64,000 bases of DNA from Rhipicephalus microplus (taxonomy: Eukaryota > Arthropoda > Arachnida > Ixodida > Ixodidae): contig NC_134710.1 of assembly GCF_043290135.1 (NCBI RefSeq), forward strand, positions 462,435,376 through 462,499,375. Reading direction: 5' to 3'. Each line of letters starts with the position of its first letter. Position 1 is the first letter of the stretch. A program made the translations under genes and the position numbers. Below the pieces are notes generated by a model. It had not been told where the DNA came from and made no database searches. It saw nothing but the letters and a program-made list of their open reading frames with translations. Shown one piece after another: positions 23,297 to 33,171 of this stretch.

Positions 23297-23301
23297 GAAA
23301 T

Positions 23302-24183
23302 TGTGATGGTTAAGGACGTTCGTCACTGTGTTTGTTGATAGCGGACGAAAAAGGATTAACATCAACAATGGATGCGAACAAAAGAAGCGTTATATTATAC
23401 ACTAGAGAACGAAGTGGCAGGTGAAAATAAAACTATATGTCCAACCCTACATGCCACGCGTCACGCAACATGTACGAGAGTCAGACCTCTAGCATGCGGA
23501 GAGCTCGCGGCTACGCTTACTCCGAGTCCAGCGCGTAGAGTTCTCAGTTCGCAAGAGAAAAACGCTGCCTCACAGTTTGGGTCCCCGTCGTCCCGACATG
23601 ATGCGATCGTCGACGTGCGTGAGGGCAAAGGTGGCACGGCTGGAGCGGCTAGAACGGCTTACGGCACACGGATGCGCTACCGTGTGCAGCGCCGTTTAGT
23701 CAGACGTCGCGGCCAGCAGTCAGGGTCGCAACTCCTGAGGTTCAGGGTCAGGCCCCGGCTCACGAGGACCACGCCCGGTAGGCCTCGCCACAAACCTGCT
23801 CCCGGCCACTGCACCCAGGCAGGAGCCGTTCAGCAGGCCCCGTCCTTGCACCTTGTAGAAGCCGGCGGACTCGACCCCGAACGAACACGCCGGAGCTTGA
23901 CCTGGCCGACACGTACGGGTCCCACGTCCGCCTCAGGAACGCTCCCAGGAACTCGTCCTCTCGAGCGGCGCACTGCTTCGTCTGCCTTCGTGGCCTCCAC
24001 GCTCGAGCTCGTTTTCGCGCGTTCCTTCTTCTTCTCCTCTTCTTTTTCCTTTCTTGTCATCGCCTTCGTGCCACCTGCCATCCGCTCGTCTTCTTCAGTT
24101 TCGGTTTGGCGTCCCTCGGCGCTTCAAGTCCTTTTAGCCACAAATCGTACCTAAACACAGCACTTTTGTGTCCTTTCCTTACA
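23302..24183 (-). repeat. Gypsy-1 5' LTR
   Basis: 882 bp, the same length as the 3' LTR and near-identical to it. It should hold the promoter and polyadenylation signal. The start site cannot be placed from sequence alone. Confidence 0.95.
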
Positions 24184-24188
24184 CTAGG
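24184..24188. repeat. Target-site duplication of Gypsy-1, right copy (CTAGG)
   Basis: Direct repeat of 19180-19184. LINE-A ORF2 resumes immediately with GGTTATTGGCCGCC. Confidence 0.95.
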
Positions 24189-24420
24189 TTATTGGCCGCC
24201 ACTATCAAAATCACGACACACACAAGTAATACTAACAAGGCTTAGAACAGGACATACACATTCTACAAATTCATTTCTCCTGTCTGTCGGGGATTCACCA
24301 TATTGTGAGAGATGTGGAGAGCTCCTTACGGTTCTCTACATTCTCGTCCAGTGCAATGAGCTAGGTGCTTTAAGGAAAAAGCACTTTTTACTGTTTTACT
24401 GTCCCTCTACACCCTGAAAT
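24189..24420 (+). pseudogene. LINE-A copy 3 ORF2, C-terminal part after Gypsy-1
   Basis: Resumes with YWPPLSKSRHTQVILTRLRTG and includes the terminal zinc-binding motif CERCGELLTVLYILVQC (C-x2-C-x8-[H>Y]-x4-C type; copy 4 has H where this copy has Y). It continues in the reading pattern of the upstream pseudogene, so it is the last segment of ORF2. It ends near 24418. Confidence 0.8.
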
Positions 24421-24520
24421 GCTCATCGGTAGGGATCCGCTTTTTAAACTGCAAACACTTTTTATGTTTTTAAAAGATGTGCAAAGCTTTCACCCAATAT
24501 TTTTAGGTCATCCGTAGCAG

Positions 24521-24538
24521 GACCTCTATAGAGTGGTC
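24521..24538 (+). other. LINE-A 3' UTR stem-loop (copy 3)
   Basis: GACCTCTATAGAGTGGTC can fold on itself with one internal mismatch. The homologous positions in copies 4 (38150-38165) and 5 (63401-63416) are perfect palindromes with different loops, followed in all three by a CTGCGGTGACTACA-like segment. Confidence 0.6.
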
Positions 24539-24730
24539 GTAGCTGCGGTGACTACATCTTCATCATGGTTTTATTATCATGACATTTTGCCATCCGCTAT
24601 CACTACACATATGTCACGCCACTGTCATGATTTTATTACTTTCATGTTTTACCCGCGTTAGAGCGAGGAATTTTAAGGCCCCTTTACAGCCACGCACCAT
24701 ATCATTGTTCATAACTGTAGTCGATTGAAA

Positions 24731-24765
24731 TGGCGCTCTTTGGCCATCAATTCGCCCTTGCGCCA
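24731..24765 (+). other. LINE-A 3'-terminal hairpin (copy 3)
   Basis: TGGCGCTCTTTGGCC and GCCCTTGCGCCA pair across a short AT loop. The ATC-rich tail follows within 15 bases. The same 35-base structure ends copies 4 and 5. By analogy with other LINEs this is probably the reverse-transcriptase recognition site (inference). Confidence 0.65.
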
Positions 24766-25732
24766 CTAAAAACTACTCATCATCATCATTTAGGTGAATG
24801 CACACCAGATTGCGTTGGGGGTGCTGCTACTCTCCGATTGGCGGCTGCGCGAGGCTGCACTGGCGCGCCCGTTATCTCTTTCTCCTGGATCGTCGCCCTA
24901 CATGTAGAATCGGTTTTGGTGGCTCGAGAGGCTACCGCAGAGCGAGCACGGCCGCGGGTGGATACTCGAAAGCTGTGCGCCAAGGAAGCCGTTCCGAGAC
25001 GGGCTCAACGAGAACCAGACCCCAGAATCCTGAGAGCGAGAAGCGGCAGCGAAGCCTGCGACACCCCTGCTGGAGGCGGAGGTGTCGCAGGAATGAATGG
25101 AGAATGAACGGTCTAATGAAAAAGCCTCCGGAGCTTCGCCCACCTTACCATCATCCGCTTCGTGGAGAAGCTGTAACTTTTTAACATAGCAGCATTGAGA
25201 GTTCCATGAGTCACAAAAGTGACTTGAATAAAGCAGCGCACGTAGAATTTTCAGCACAGCATTGCGGGGCAATTTTTTTTGTTTCCTAGTGTACAATTCG
25301 CCCTGTGACGCAACGCATTCTCAGAAACTCTCAAGCATTTACGCTGAGAAATGCCTCCAGCGTAAGTGCTATCAAGACAATAAATAGAAATAATTACATA
25401 AGGAGCCAAAGCGAGTCAAGGCATTGCACGTGGCAGTCATGTATTCTACCACATATCTAAGTAAGTACTTGAGACTATTCCGCAAAGAGGCCCTCTGTTC
25501 AAGTCACATGCCGCGGAAAACGAAACTGTGCTTGCAGTGCGTGCTGCCCTAAAAGGTTGCATGCTACGAATGTTATGCTTGCAAAAATCCAATCATGCAT
25601 TGCTTGATTCCTGAAAAGTATGCAAACGTTCAGTACTTCTGTATGCGCTCATGTGCTTCGTTATGAGCACACCACCACAAAGTTTAGTGTGACAGTTTTT
25701 ATTTTGACTGACGTCTATGCTCTAACATACGA

Positions 25733-25746
25733 GTCCTTACCTTACA
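25733..25746. repeat. Target-site duplication of the fold-back element, left
   Basis: GTCCTTACCTTACA occurs here and exactly again at 25875-25888, bracketing a 128-bp element. A 14-bp duplication is in the range made by LINE-type retroposition. Confidence 0.85.
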
Positions 25747-25874
25747 AGTGTGGCAGCTTGGGCTAGTTGGTATGGCATTACGATAGTTATAGCGCGAGAA
25801 CAAAAACTCGTGTCTTTCGTGTCCTTCTTGTCTCTGTGTCGTAGTTTTGTTCTTGCGCTATAACTATCATAATC
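25747..25874 (+). mobile_element. 128-bp fold-back SINE-like element
   Basis: Lies between the two GTCCTTACCTTACA copies. It starts AGTGTGGCAGCTTGGGCTAG. A 23-base arm at 25783-25805 (ATAGTTATAGCGCGAGAAC...) pairs with 25845-25867 with one mismatch, so the RNA would form a long hairpin around a 39-base pyrimidine-rich loop. It ends ATCATAATC, similar to the ATC-rich tail of LINE-A. It has no coding capacity and no A/B box that I can see. A long target duplication with an inverted-repeat body is an unusual combination. The orientation call follows the tail and is inference. Confidence 0.75.
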
Positions 25875-25888
25875 GTCCTTACCTTACA
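25875..25888. repeat. Target-site duplication of the fold-back element, right
   Basis: Exact 14-base copy of 25733-25746. Confidence 0.85.
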
Positions 25889-27951
25889 TGGGGGTTCATA
25901 AGCAACCCCTCAGTCGCCAGTGTAGTCAACGTGTGTCAATACACAGTTGGCTCCAGCGGCTCAGAGAGACCCGTTGGTGCTGCACTAAGTTTTTTCGCCT
26001 TGGATGCCCCATGCCTGAAAATTTCACGATGGTTGCGACATAAACTTTCACCTGTACAACAGTACATAAAAACCTTGCTACAACAACATGAGAGTCATTT
26101 AAGCGTCAGCTACTTCGCTCTCGTAAAAGGGCTATTTTCTTAAGCAAAGAAAAAAGCTTCGGCCCCACCATCCCACTACCGAAGAATCTAGCAACAGAGG
26201 AAGCACATTGGGGACACTTTTGATACTCAACAAGGGCTCTCACCAAAGTTAATTCCATTCAGCGCCAAATAAATCCCCACCACCACGCAGGTCGTCGATG
26301 TAGGCCCGAACGTAGGTCATAACAGGCGTCTTTGAGGATGGTACCGAAGACTGGAAGAGTCGTGTACTTGATGCGGCGCGCTACCCAGACAAGTCACTCG
26401 TATGTTTAGCTTGTCATACATGACACAGGCGCTTCTGTGGTGCCTACCAAGTTTAGCACGATGGAAAGTGCACGGTTGGCACAGAAGGGAGTTCTCGCTC
26501 TTGCCGTTGTCCACGTCACGGTATTGTCACATGACAGCTCTGTCACCAATACAAACTCACAAGCTAGTTGCCAGGTCTTCGTTCAAGGACTTGAGGCTGC
26601 TGCAAATACGCAATATTTTTTTTTCTGTCTTGTTATCCTCTTTACGCTTTGTGCGTATCGTCTGGACTCCTGAAGACGCCTCTCTCCATGTTCATGAATG
26701 CTTTAAGGCGGTTGCCCAAGATCATCGTCCGGGCACCATTGGAAGGGCTGTCCAACCCAGGACACGCACTATCAAACTACTACGAGACACCGGAGTACTA
26801 GCTACAGGGCCGTTATGCGTATCCTTCTCCTCCTTCTTCAATTGCCACAGGAAATTGTCGTAAGAAATTGTCATTTTTTACGTGTTCATAGTCCATGACC
26901 TTGATACAATTCTGTACCGCTCTGCTCAGCTTACGCCGGCAGAACAGCAGCAGCTGCTTGAGTGAACTCACAGAGTCGCCCAGGGCAATGGGGCCTTGCA
27001 CTGAGGCCCAACCAATGCAACGAAAACTTCCTGTACAATAATAAAGTGTTATTCATTATAGCACGTGTGTCGTGCACTGGGACTACACAACTAATCAATT
27101 AAGAGAAAGGCATTCAAGAAACTTTGAACACTTGGCTGCAGGTAGAACACTAGCAAGCAGCATAGACATGTAATCGCCGACTGCTTTAATGAAATGAATT
27201 CCCGCAAAGCATGGGTTTGCTAGAATTTTAATCAACGTAAGAAGAAACAGTGCCTTATAGGAAGCACGAAGCCAAAATGTTTGTGAAATAGCTGTACCTA
27301 TGTGTAGACCAAAGTGTGGTGCAGATTACTTTTAGAGCAACATAGGGGCGGTGAATTATGCGTCCGTAAAACCGCGCCACTGCCTGATAATAAACTTGTT
27401 CTATGGTGTACAATACCTGTGACGGGGATATCCGTTTACATCTTCTATACATCTTGTAACTGCATCGAGTAGCTTGACAGCAACGGAGTTCTGACAATGC
27501 CACAAGAGTGTTTGCGAGCACGGTCGGCTCATTGCAGCCTCGAGGAAACATTAGATGCTACAGCGCCCCAATCAGCTTACAATTTCGGCGTTCATTTACG
27601 CTGAGAACATTCTGCTAAACGCAGCTAATGTGGTTGCTTGGTCATGTTGGCACAATATAGTGAAAAAAACAGCGCAAAAAACGAGAAACAAGACAAAGAA
27701 GTACACAACCTGAGAGTTGTATGTGTACATATTTGTCTGGTCTCCCTGTTCTCACGCGGTTTATTTTTGACTATTCCGCTGAAGCCTTCTGTTTTGATAA
27801 AAGCCACAAAGGTGATATAAAAACACCCGGAAAAGTGACTTTTTTTTTTACAAAGATACATATGCGTGTCGGGCTACGCTGATGGGGTTTCTTCTGAAAA
27901 ATCTTTAGTATAATGAGCGAGACAGACACAACTCCCGTTCGTCGGGCAAGC

Positions 27952-27972
27952 TGTTTGTTTGTTTGTTTGTTT
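27952..27972. repeat. (GTTT)n, 3' tail of LINE-B on the opposite strand
   Basis: About five GTTT units, directly adjoining the LINE-B 3' end. Read on the minus strand they form an AAAC-repeat tail. Confidence 0.8.
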
Positions 27973-28230
27973 CCCTGGGATGATGGCTCATACCCACTCA
28001 GGGGGATTGGCCAAAAAAGTGTAGTGCAGTTTTTCTGTGATCATTTTGAGTATGTGTAATGAATATGTATTATAATAAAAGTAATGTAAGGAAAACAACA
28101 TAAAAAAGAGCAAACGAAAAAGAAAAAAAATAGAAAAGTCAAGTTGAGCAACTTTGAGATTTGTGGTGTTATGATTACCACTCAGCTGCGTTTACTTCAC
28201 TTTGCCCTGGGGAGTAATAAATAATATTTT

Positions 28231-31200
28231 TTATTGAAGATCACAAACGCATACGCTTGGTTGCCTTAATATAATCGCAAACGGCATTGAAACCATTTTG
28301 TGGCAATGTCCCAATACTGAAGCACCAAAGCTTAGCGCCGTTTCCGCCGTCAATCTAACGCCTATTTTCACAAATGGAACAACTAGTAACCTTTTTCGAA
28401 GTATAGCGTAACGGCGACAATACAAAACCTAATGTTCTAGTGATTCCATTTCTCCGCAGAATGCGCAGAGGGGTGATGTTGTTTGACCAGATCTGTGTAG
28501 ATACAGGTTTAGTGGGGAAACACGACATCGGAATTTAGTAAATAAAACTTCGAGCTTTCTGGACTGACTCCAGTGGGGTTGCTATGGAAACTTGAGGTAG
28601 TTATATTCTGTCCATGTAGTTACTTTTTCTATTGTGTCAGTAGAGATTGCTGATTTTCGATATTTTATTGCCGTAATATATTCAACATCTGGCAGTATGG
28701 ATAAAACTAGCTCATCATGTGCGGCTCGTAGTAATAAATCGGCCACCCAATTTATTCTTGATCCACAGTGTCCTGGAACCCATAGTAACCTCAGGAGTCT
28801 CAACTGCGTGGGTACATTAGTTTTGATCGTGCTTAAAATTCGAGAGTTCTCTAAAGCTGTCAGAGCTGCACAAACTGAAAGAGAATTTGTCATTTTGACT
28901 GCGTTGTTTTGATTTGATGGAAGTTTTCGAAAAGCTAAACTAATTGCCACGAGCTCCGCTTCAAAAACTGGAGTGAAATCAGGAAGTCTCACTGAAAAGG
29001 ACCAGTCAAGCGAAACAGAGGCAGTGCCTACACCTGCCTTTTGATTATTTACGGAAGCATCTGTGGCTATTATATTTTTAGTTTCTGTATGCTCCAAGTA
29101 ATCTAATAATATGTTATTTAAAATTTGAGAGATTGTAACTTGGCTATTTGGGGGAATATATCATACTCAATTACAACATGACAATTCGAGTCATTAGTCT
29201 CAATACATTTCTAACGTTCACATTTATGCTTTGTAGATTCTTTTGTACAAACATTATCGGAGGTGAAACCGTGGCCAATGAGTAAGAAAGAAGGCGTCTG
29301 AGTTTGCGAATAAAGCATATTGAGATCTTTTTGCCGGAAAGCTATAAAATTTTAAAAATGCTTCTACGGTTAAAATTCAAAATCGACGAAATAGTGCAGG
29401 CAGGCGCGCTTCCTGGTATAGTACGTTGATAGCCACAAGCCTTGGAAGTCCCAGACACATTCGCAGTGCTTCTCGCTCCAAGACAACTAGAGGTTTCGTT
29501 TTATAAGCAGGGCCACCCGAGAGTAATATGCAGCCAAATTCCGTGATGAGGCGCATATACATCTTGTGCAACGTTATCAAGGTGTGCCTCCGTAACCCAT
29601 GTTTCCGGTTACTTAGCTTGTGCAGTAAGTCTGAAGCCAGCTGTGCTTTGGTATTTATATACTCTATGAGTGGACTCCAGTCAAGTTTGTCATAATAAAT
29701 GATTCCCAAATATTTTATAGAGTCTACTTGCGGGATGGATTTCTGTTTAAAAACAATTGAAATTGAAGTTGGTTCTGCGAGTGGAAACACCAAAAGCGCA
29801 CTTTTGTTAACATTTAACGATAACGAAATCGACTGCAACCTAATTTCTAACATGGTATTATATCTTTGTAATTTAAGTTGTAGTGAGCAAATACCACAGT
29901 CAGCAGCAAATATTGCGATGTCATCAGCATATATGTAGACAGTAACTTCGTGATCTGTTGGAATTGTGCTTATTGAAGCATTAAATTACACTGGAGATAA
30001 GACTGCTCTTCGGGGAACTCCACGCCTTTGTTTAAATCTAGAAGAGGAACATCCATCCTTGAGGCAGTAGAATTCTCTTGATTTTGAAAATTCTGCCACC
30101 CACTCAAGATTATATTGTGGGAAATTCAATCTATTTAGCGTATTTAACAATACGAAGTGCTCCACACTGTGATACGCTTTGGCTATGTCAAACATTATTA
30201 AAGCAGCGTATTGCCTTCCTTTTCGCGCGAGCTGTATTCGGCTCTTTAAATCAGCATGGGCCCACCAAGTAGGGAAACCACTACGAAAGCCGCTTTGGTT
30301 CGGTTTTATTGCTAAATTGTATGCCATCCAGATACTTACTCGGCTAAGTAGGACGCTCTCTACTAGTTGGACCATGTTAGATGTTAGAGAGATTGGTCTG
30401 ATATTATCGACTGTTAATCCTACACCCGGATTTTTTAGTATAGGAATCACCTTTGCTATCCTCCAATCCTGTGGCACCCATGAGTTTATCAAGGAGTAAT
30501 TAATAAAATTGGCGACGTCTCTAGGCGATAAATTTACCAGAATTTTAATCATGGGTACTGTGATTCTATCTGGGCCAGGAGACGCACAGGGTAAATGTTT
30601 AATCACGTTGGATTCTTCAGTCTGTGTCACTTCGTCAAAGTCAGACGTTTACGTAGACTTGTGCCAGTTGTTTCGCACTACTGAATTAAATCTGCTTTCC
30701 AGAGCTTTATCTGTTGACTCTAAGGTATTGGTCATTTCTTGCGCCGATAGATTATCACAAGCTGCTAACACTGGTGATGGCGGGATTTTCCGAGCTCTCA
30801 TATATCGGAACAATGCTTTTATAAGTTTAGGCTTCGTCAGGTATTCATGATGTCTTCTGTCATATTCATGGCTAGCTTGGGCTACCGTTCTCTTAAAGTC
30901 CGCTGCAATGAATTTATAATCGGCCCAGTTTTTTTTGGGGGGGGGGATTGATTATGTAAGAGCTGCTTTCAAGCTACCTGACGTCGTCGGTGCTCTCTGG
31001 CACATTCATCATTCCACCAACGGCTATATACCCTTTTTGTGGATTCAACAATAAATTCGACTCTTTTTTAGGATCTTTCAAAGACTGCGTTTATCTTCAG
31101 TGCTTTTGTATCATCGATCATCGCTCTCTTCTGAGTGAAAAGCCAATGCTGACTTTAGATCATCCTTAAATTTATTGTAATTTTCAAATACTCTTACATT

Positions 31201-31860
31201 TGAACAAGATGTAATTATCGGGCAAGAAATTTCAAAACTTATCGGTAAGTCGTCACTGTTGGTGCCAAAGTCTAGTGCTTTCTAAGAAGTAGTAGTAATG
31301 GCCGAACTGACCATACCTAAATCTGAGGCCGACCTGGAGTGATTACCAAAAACTGTGGGGCGTCTGACGTTGGGGCACGTCAGGTTATTAGCCATTGTAC
31401 ACTCCCACAAGTGTTTCCCACTCAGATTAGTTCTAAAACCCCAACTCGTGTGGTGGGAATTGAAGTCTCAAACTAAAACTTTGTCTTTGCACCACGACTT
31501 TGTAGCTAGATCCAAACTTCGTGTGTCCTGAGCTCCATCCGGAAAATACATATCAACTAAAGGGAAAGGAGCGCAGTTCGGTAATGTAATGTCTACTGCC
31601 GAAATTTTGAATTCTGGCGACATATGTTTGTGCGAGCATTTGACTTTCATACCAATTCGATTAATAATAAAGAAAGCTAGACCCCCACTTCTCGAAGGAC
31701 GCTCTAGTTGAAAAGACCGGAAGATATTTACTGAAACAAATTATGTACAGATAGGCATATCTTTTGTAATGGTATAGTATCAGGAGCAAATTTAGAAGTC
31801 AATTATACCAAATCCGTAGATGCAGAATAAATTGATCGGCAATTCCAATGGAGAATTTTA
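28231..31860 (-). pseudogene. LINE-B ORF2: endonuclease-RT-RNase H, broken
   Basis: Recognisable pieces in sense order: KILHWNCRSIYSAS (endonuclease start, near 31855); DFNSHHTSWG region with a stop before it (near 31460); reverse transcriptase at 30630-29986 (GPDRITVPMI, DNIRPISLTS, SGFRSGFP, MFDIAKAYHSVEH, GVPRRAVLSP) ending in TAA where leucine is expected; active-site YADD at 29931-29920, intact; thumb region 29853-29377; RNase H 29097-28582 (IIATDAS, FEAELVA, WVPGHCG). In RNase H one catalytic aspartate is lost (TDS to TNS). Most pieces, including the C-terminal segment to 28231, share one frame, so damage is mainly nonsense codons rather than indels. A run of about ten Gs (30945 region) interrupts the endonuclease-RT linker. 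Non-functional. Confidence 0.8.
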
Positions 31861-31869
31861 AGCGACCCT

Positions 31870-32626
31870 CCACTCTGTATATTAGTGGCCATGCCTTGAT
31901 TTCGCTTAGGAGATTCGCTCCAGCAAAGATTACAATTACCGACTCAGTCGGCATCTTCTACTTCTCTACCAGTCGTGCACACCTATAAACGGAGACAGCA
32001 CCAATCACGGCAAACATCTCTAATACCTCAGACGGGGTCAAGTTAACATCTACACCGCGAACAATACCTTTCACACATGCTTATGCGGGGGAATGAAGGC
32101 GCTCACTGGATTGGTTGCGAAACTCGAGCTTTTCAATAGGCCTTGGACACAGAGCTGATCAGATGAAAAACATAGAATACCACCTCTGCCGAACTGGCGG
32201 ACCTCTGTAATGCTGTGAAAGTGAGACGTCGCAGCTCTAAGCTCCGCCTGGACCACTTTCGGATTCTTCACCCGAATGAAGCCATTATTGCTAAGGACGA
32301 GGGCCACAGGAACTGCGGGAATGCCGTTACGCAGAAACTAATCTACTGGTATCTCCTGTGGCGGAAGTGAAGAAAACATGAGGTAAGCCCCTGGTCCAGG
32401 TGAATAAAACGGCATCTGAGTGCTCTGTCTAGCGCTAAAAGCGCTTACTTAGCTGTAAAACGACTATAGGAACACCTAATAAAGACAAAGAAACTGCAGC
32501 CACTACACAGACTTAAGCCTAAACCCTTGAGCAAGCATGACCAGCTACTTTCGTGTTTGATAACCGAGCCTGATGACCAAGCTGTTGTATTCTGCCTCTT
32601 CTTCCTCGCTGTCCAGCCCATGGCCC
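31870..32626 (-). pseudogene. LINE-B ORF1 relic
   Basis: The best segment is 32307-32071 (LVLSNNGFIRVKNP, VRQFGRGGILC, NPVSAFIPPHK), typical of the ORF1 N-terminal domain of tick I-type LINEs as I know them. It is followed by ESVIVIFAG and IKAWPLIYRVEG near 31950-31870. The zinc knuckles expected next are missing: the sequence passes straight into the ORF2 endonuclease start at about 31860, so an internal deletion joined ORF1 to ORF2. Upstream, 32640-32545 encodes a short acidic stretch (DSEEEEAEYN) that may be the N-terminus. Confidence 0.6.
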
Positions 32627-32642
32627 TCAGCTGCCGTGCCGC
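32627..32642. repeat. Target-site duplication of LINE-A copy 4, left
   Basis: TCAGCTGCCGTGCCGC is repeated exactly at 38491-38506. Sixteen bases is a normal length for LINE insertion. Confidence 0.95.
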
Positions 32643-33171
32643 CCCCGCAGGGGCGCCTGCGCAAGTAGGCGTTTGGTGTGTAGCGACACCACGGACCCGA
32701 GCTAACGGGGGAGTTTCTACTCCCTCCCACGCCTAGCCGTGCGTGGCTTTGCCGTGTCCGGGGAAAAGGGGATCCTGGGGGTTGAGCCGACGCTGGGTGA
32801 TTGGACCGTTAAGGCCCCCCGGCAGAGGCAACACACCCCTTTGGCCCCGGCTTCACGTAGACGGCACCCCTGGGCTGACCCACCCAGGGGAAATCGGCAG
32901 TCGCCTTTTCCTATCTCTCTCTCCCTACATCTTCGTCTTTATCTCTTACTGTTTATCTGTCCTGTCTTCTACTCTTTTCTGTTTACTTCCAAACTTCCTG
33001 GCGGCGAGGGTTAACCCTGTGCAAATAGCCTACCTTGGTCTAGGCGCATTGGGTTATAGTTGCGTTGTACGGCTAACGTCTGCAGGTTTTAGCATCCACA
33101 AACTTGTAGCGTCCCCTTGTTGGGCTCCGTGGTGGGTGGCCGCCAACGCTTCTGAAGAAAACTAAACTGGC
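32643..33171 (+). promoter_or_regulatory. LINE-A copy 4 5' UTR with structured RNA start
   Basis: Full-length LINEs carry an internal promoter in this region (family knowledge); no defined promoter element can be pinpointed. The first 110 bases contain a run of potential hairpins: CGCCT/AGGCG, GGTGT/ACACC, GGGAG/CTCCC and CCACGC/GCGTGG. A perfect 8-bp stem CCCCTGGG/CCCAGGGG lies at 32867-32890 and is kept in copies 1 and 2. A 140-codon frame (32743-33165) stays open but begins with GTG and has no internal ATG. Confidence 0.55.

Larger units (their letters stand above)
19185..24183 (-). mobile_element. Gypsy-1: young LTR retrotransposon lacking reverse transcriptase
   Basis: A 4,999-bp Ty3/gypsy element, read on the minus strand, bounded by two 882-bp LTRs and a 5-bp CTAGG duplication. 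Order in the sense direction: LTR (24183-23302), primer site, Gag-protease-integrase ORF, RNase H stub, polypurine tract, LTR (20066-19185). The internal region is only 3,235 bp and the ORF fills most of it, so there is no room for reverse transcriptase. The two LTRs differ at about two visible sites (near 19194/23311 and 19500/23617), so insertion is recent. It would need RT from another element. Confidence 0.95.
14756..24785 (+). mobile_element. LINE-A copy 3, I-type LINE split by Gypsy-1
   Basis: A 5'-truncated LINE-A that begins 33 bases before the ORF1 ATG, joined directly to copy 2. It holds an intact ORF1, a decayed ORF2 with endonuclease, reverse transcriptase, RNase H and a terminal zinc motif, and the LINE 3' end. 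Gypsy-1 occupies 19185-24183. The 3' end has the conserved hairpins (24521-24538 and 24731-24765) and a tail of CATCATCATCAT. RNase H plus a CCHC-bearing ORF1 fit the I superfamily (family knowledge). The exact clade needs a phylogeny. Confidence 0.85.
24786..27950. other. Non-coding DNA, partly CpG-rich
   Basis: About 24800-25090 is GC- and CpG-rich with short open frames that I do not recognise. The rest is AT-rich. The fold-back short element at 25747-25874 is listed separately. Open frames at 26402-26863 (plus), 26317-26514 (minus) and 27255-27551 (minus) have no recognisable domain. I see no gene. Confidence 0.45.
27951..32626 (-). mobile_element. LINE-B: second I-type LINE, decayed
   Basis: A minus-strand non-LTR retrotransposon unrelated in detail to LINE-A. 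From 5' (high coordinates) to 3': ORF1 relic (32626-31870), endonuclease, reverse transcriptase and RNase H (31860-28570), a C-terminal zinc region (to 28231), and a 3' UTR ending in an (AAAC)n tail, seen on the plus strand as (GTTT)n at about 27952-27972. The 3' terminal GGCCAATCCCCCTGAGTGGG resembles a piece near 8095. LINE-A copy 4 is inserted at its upstream edge, so some LINE-B sequence may continue past 38506. Confidence 0.8.

Noticed and set aside
26280..26320. Minus-strand AYIDDL, like an RT active site
   Set aside because: No other RT block is found nearby in any frame; a six-residue match alone is not evidence.
27952..27972. CRISPR-like or satellite array
   Set aside because: Only a four-base simple repeat, explained as the LINE-B tail.
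32743..33165. 140-codon open frame in the LINE-A 5' UTR, ending six bases before ORF1, also open in copy 5
   Set aside because: It begins with GTG directly after a stop, contains no ATG, and is frameshifted in copy 2. Copies 4 and 5 are too similar for openness alone to show selection.
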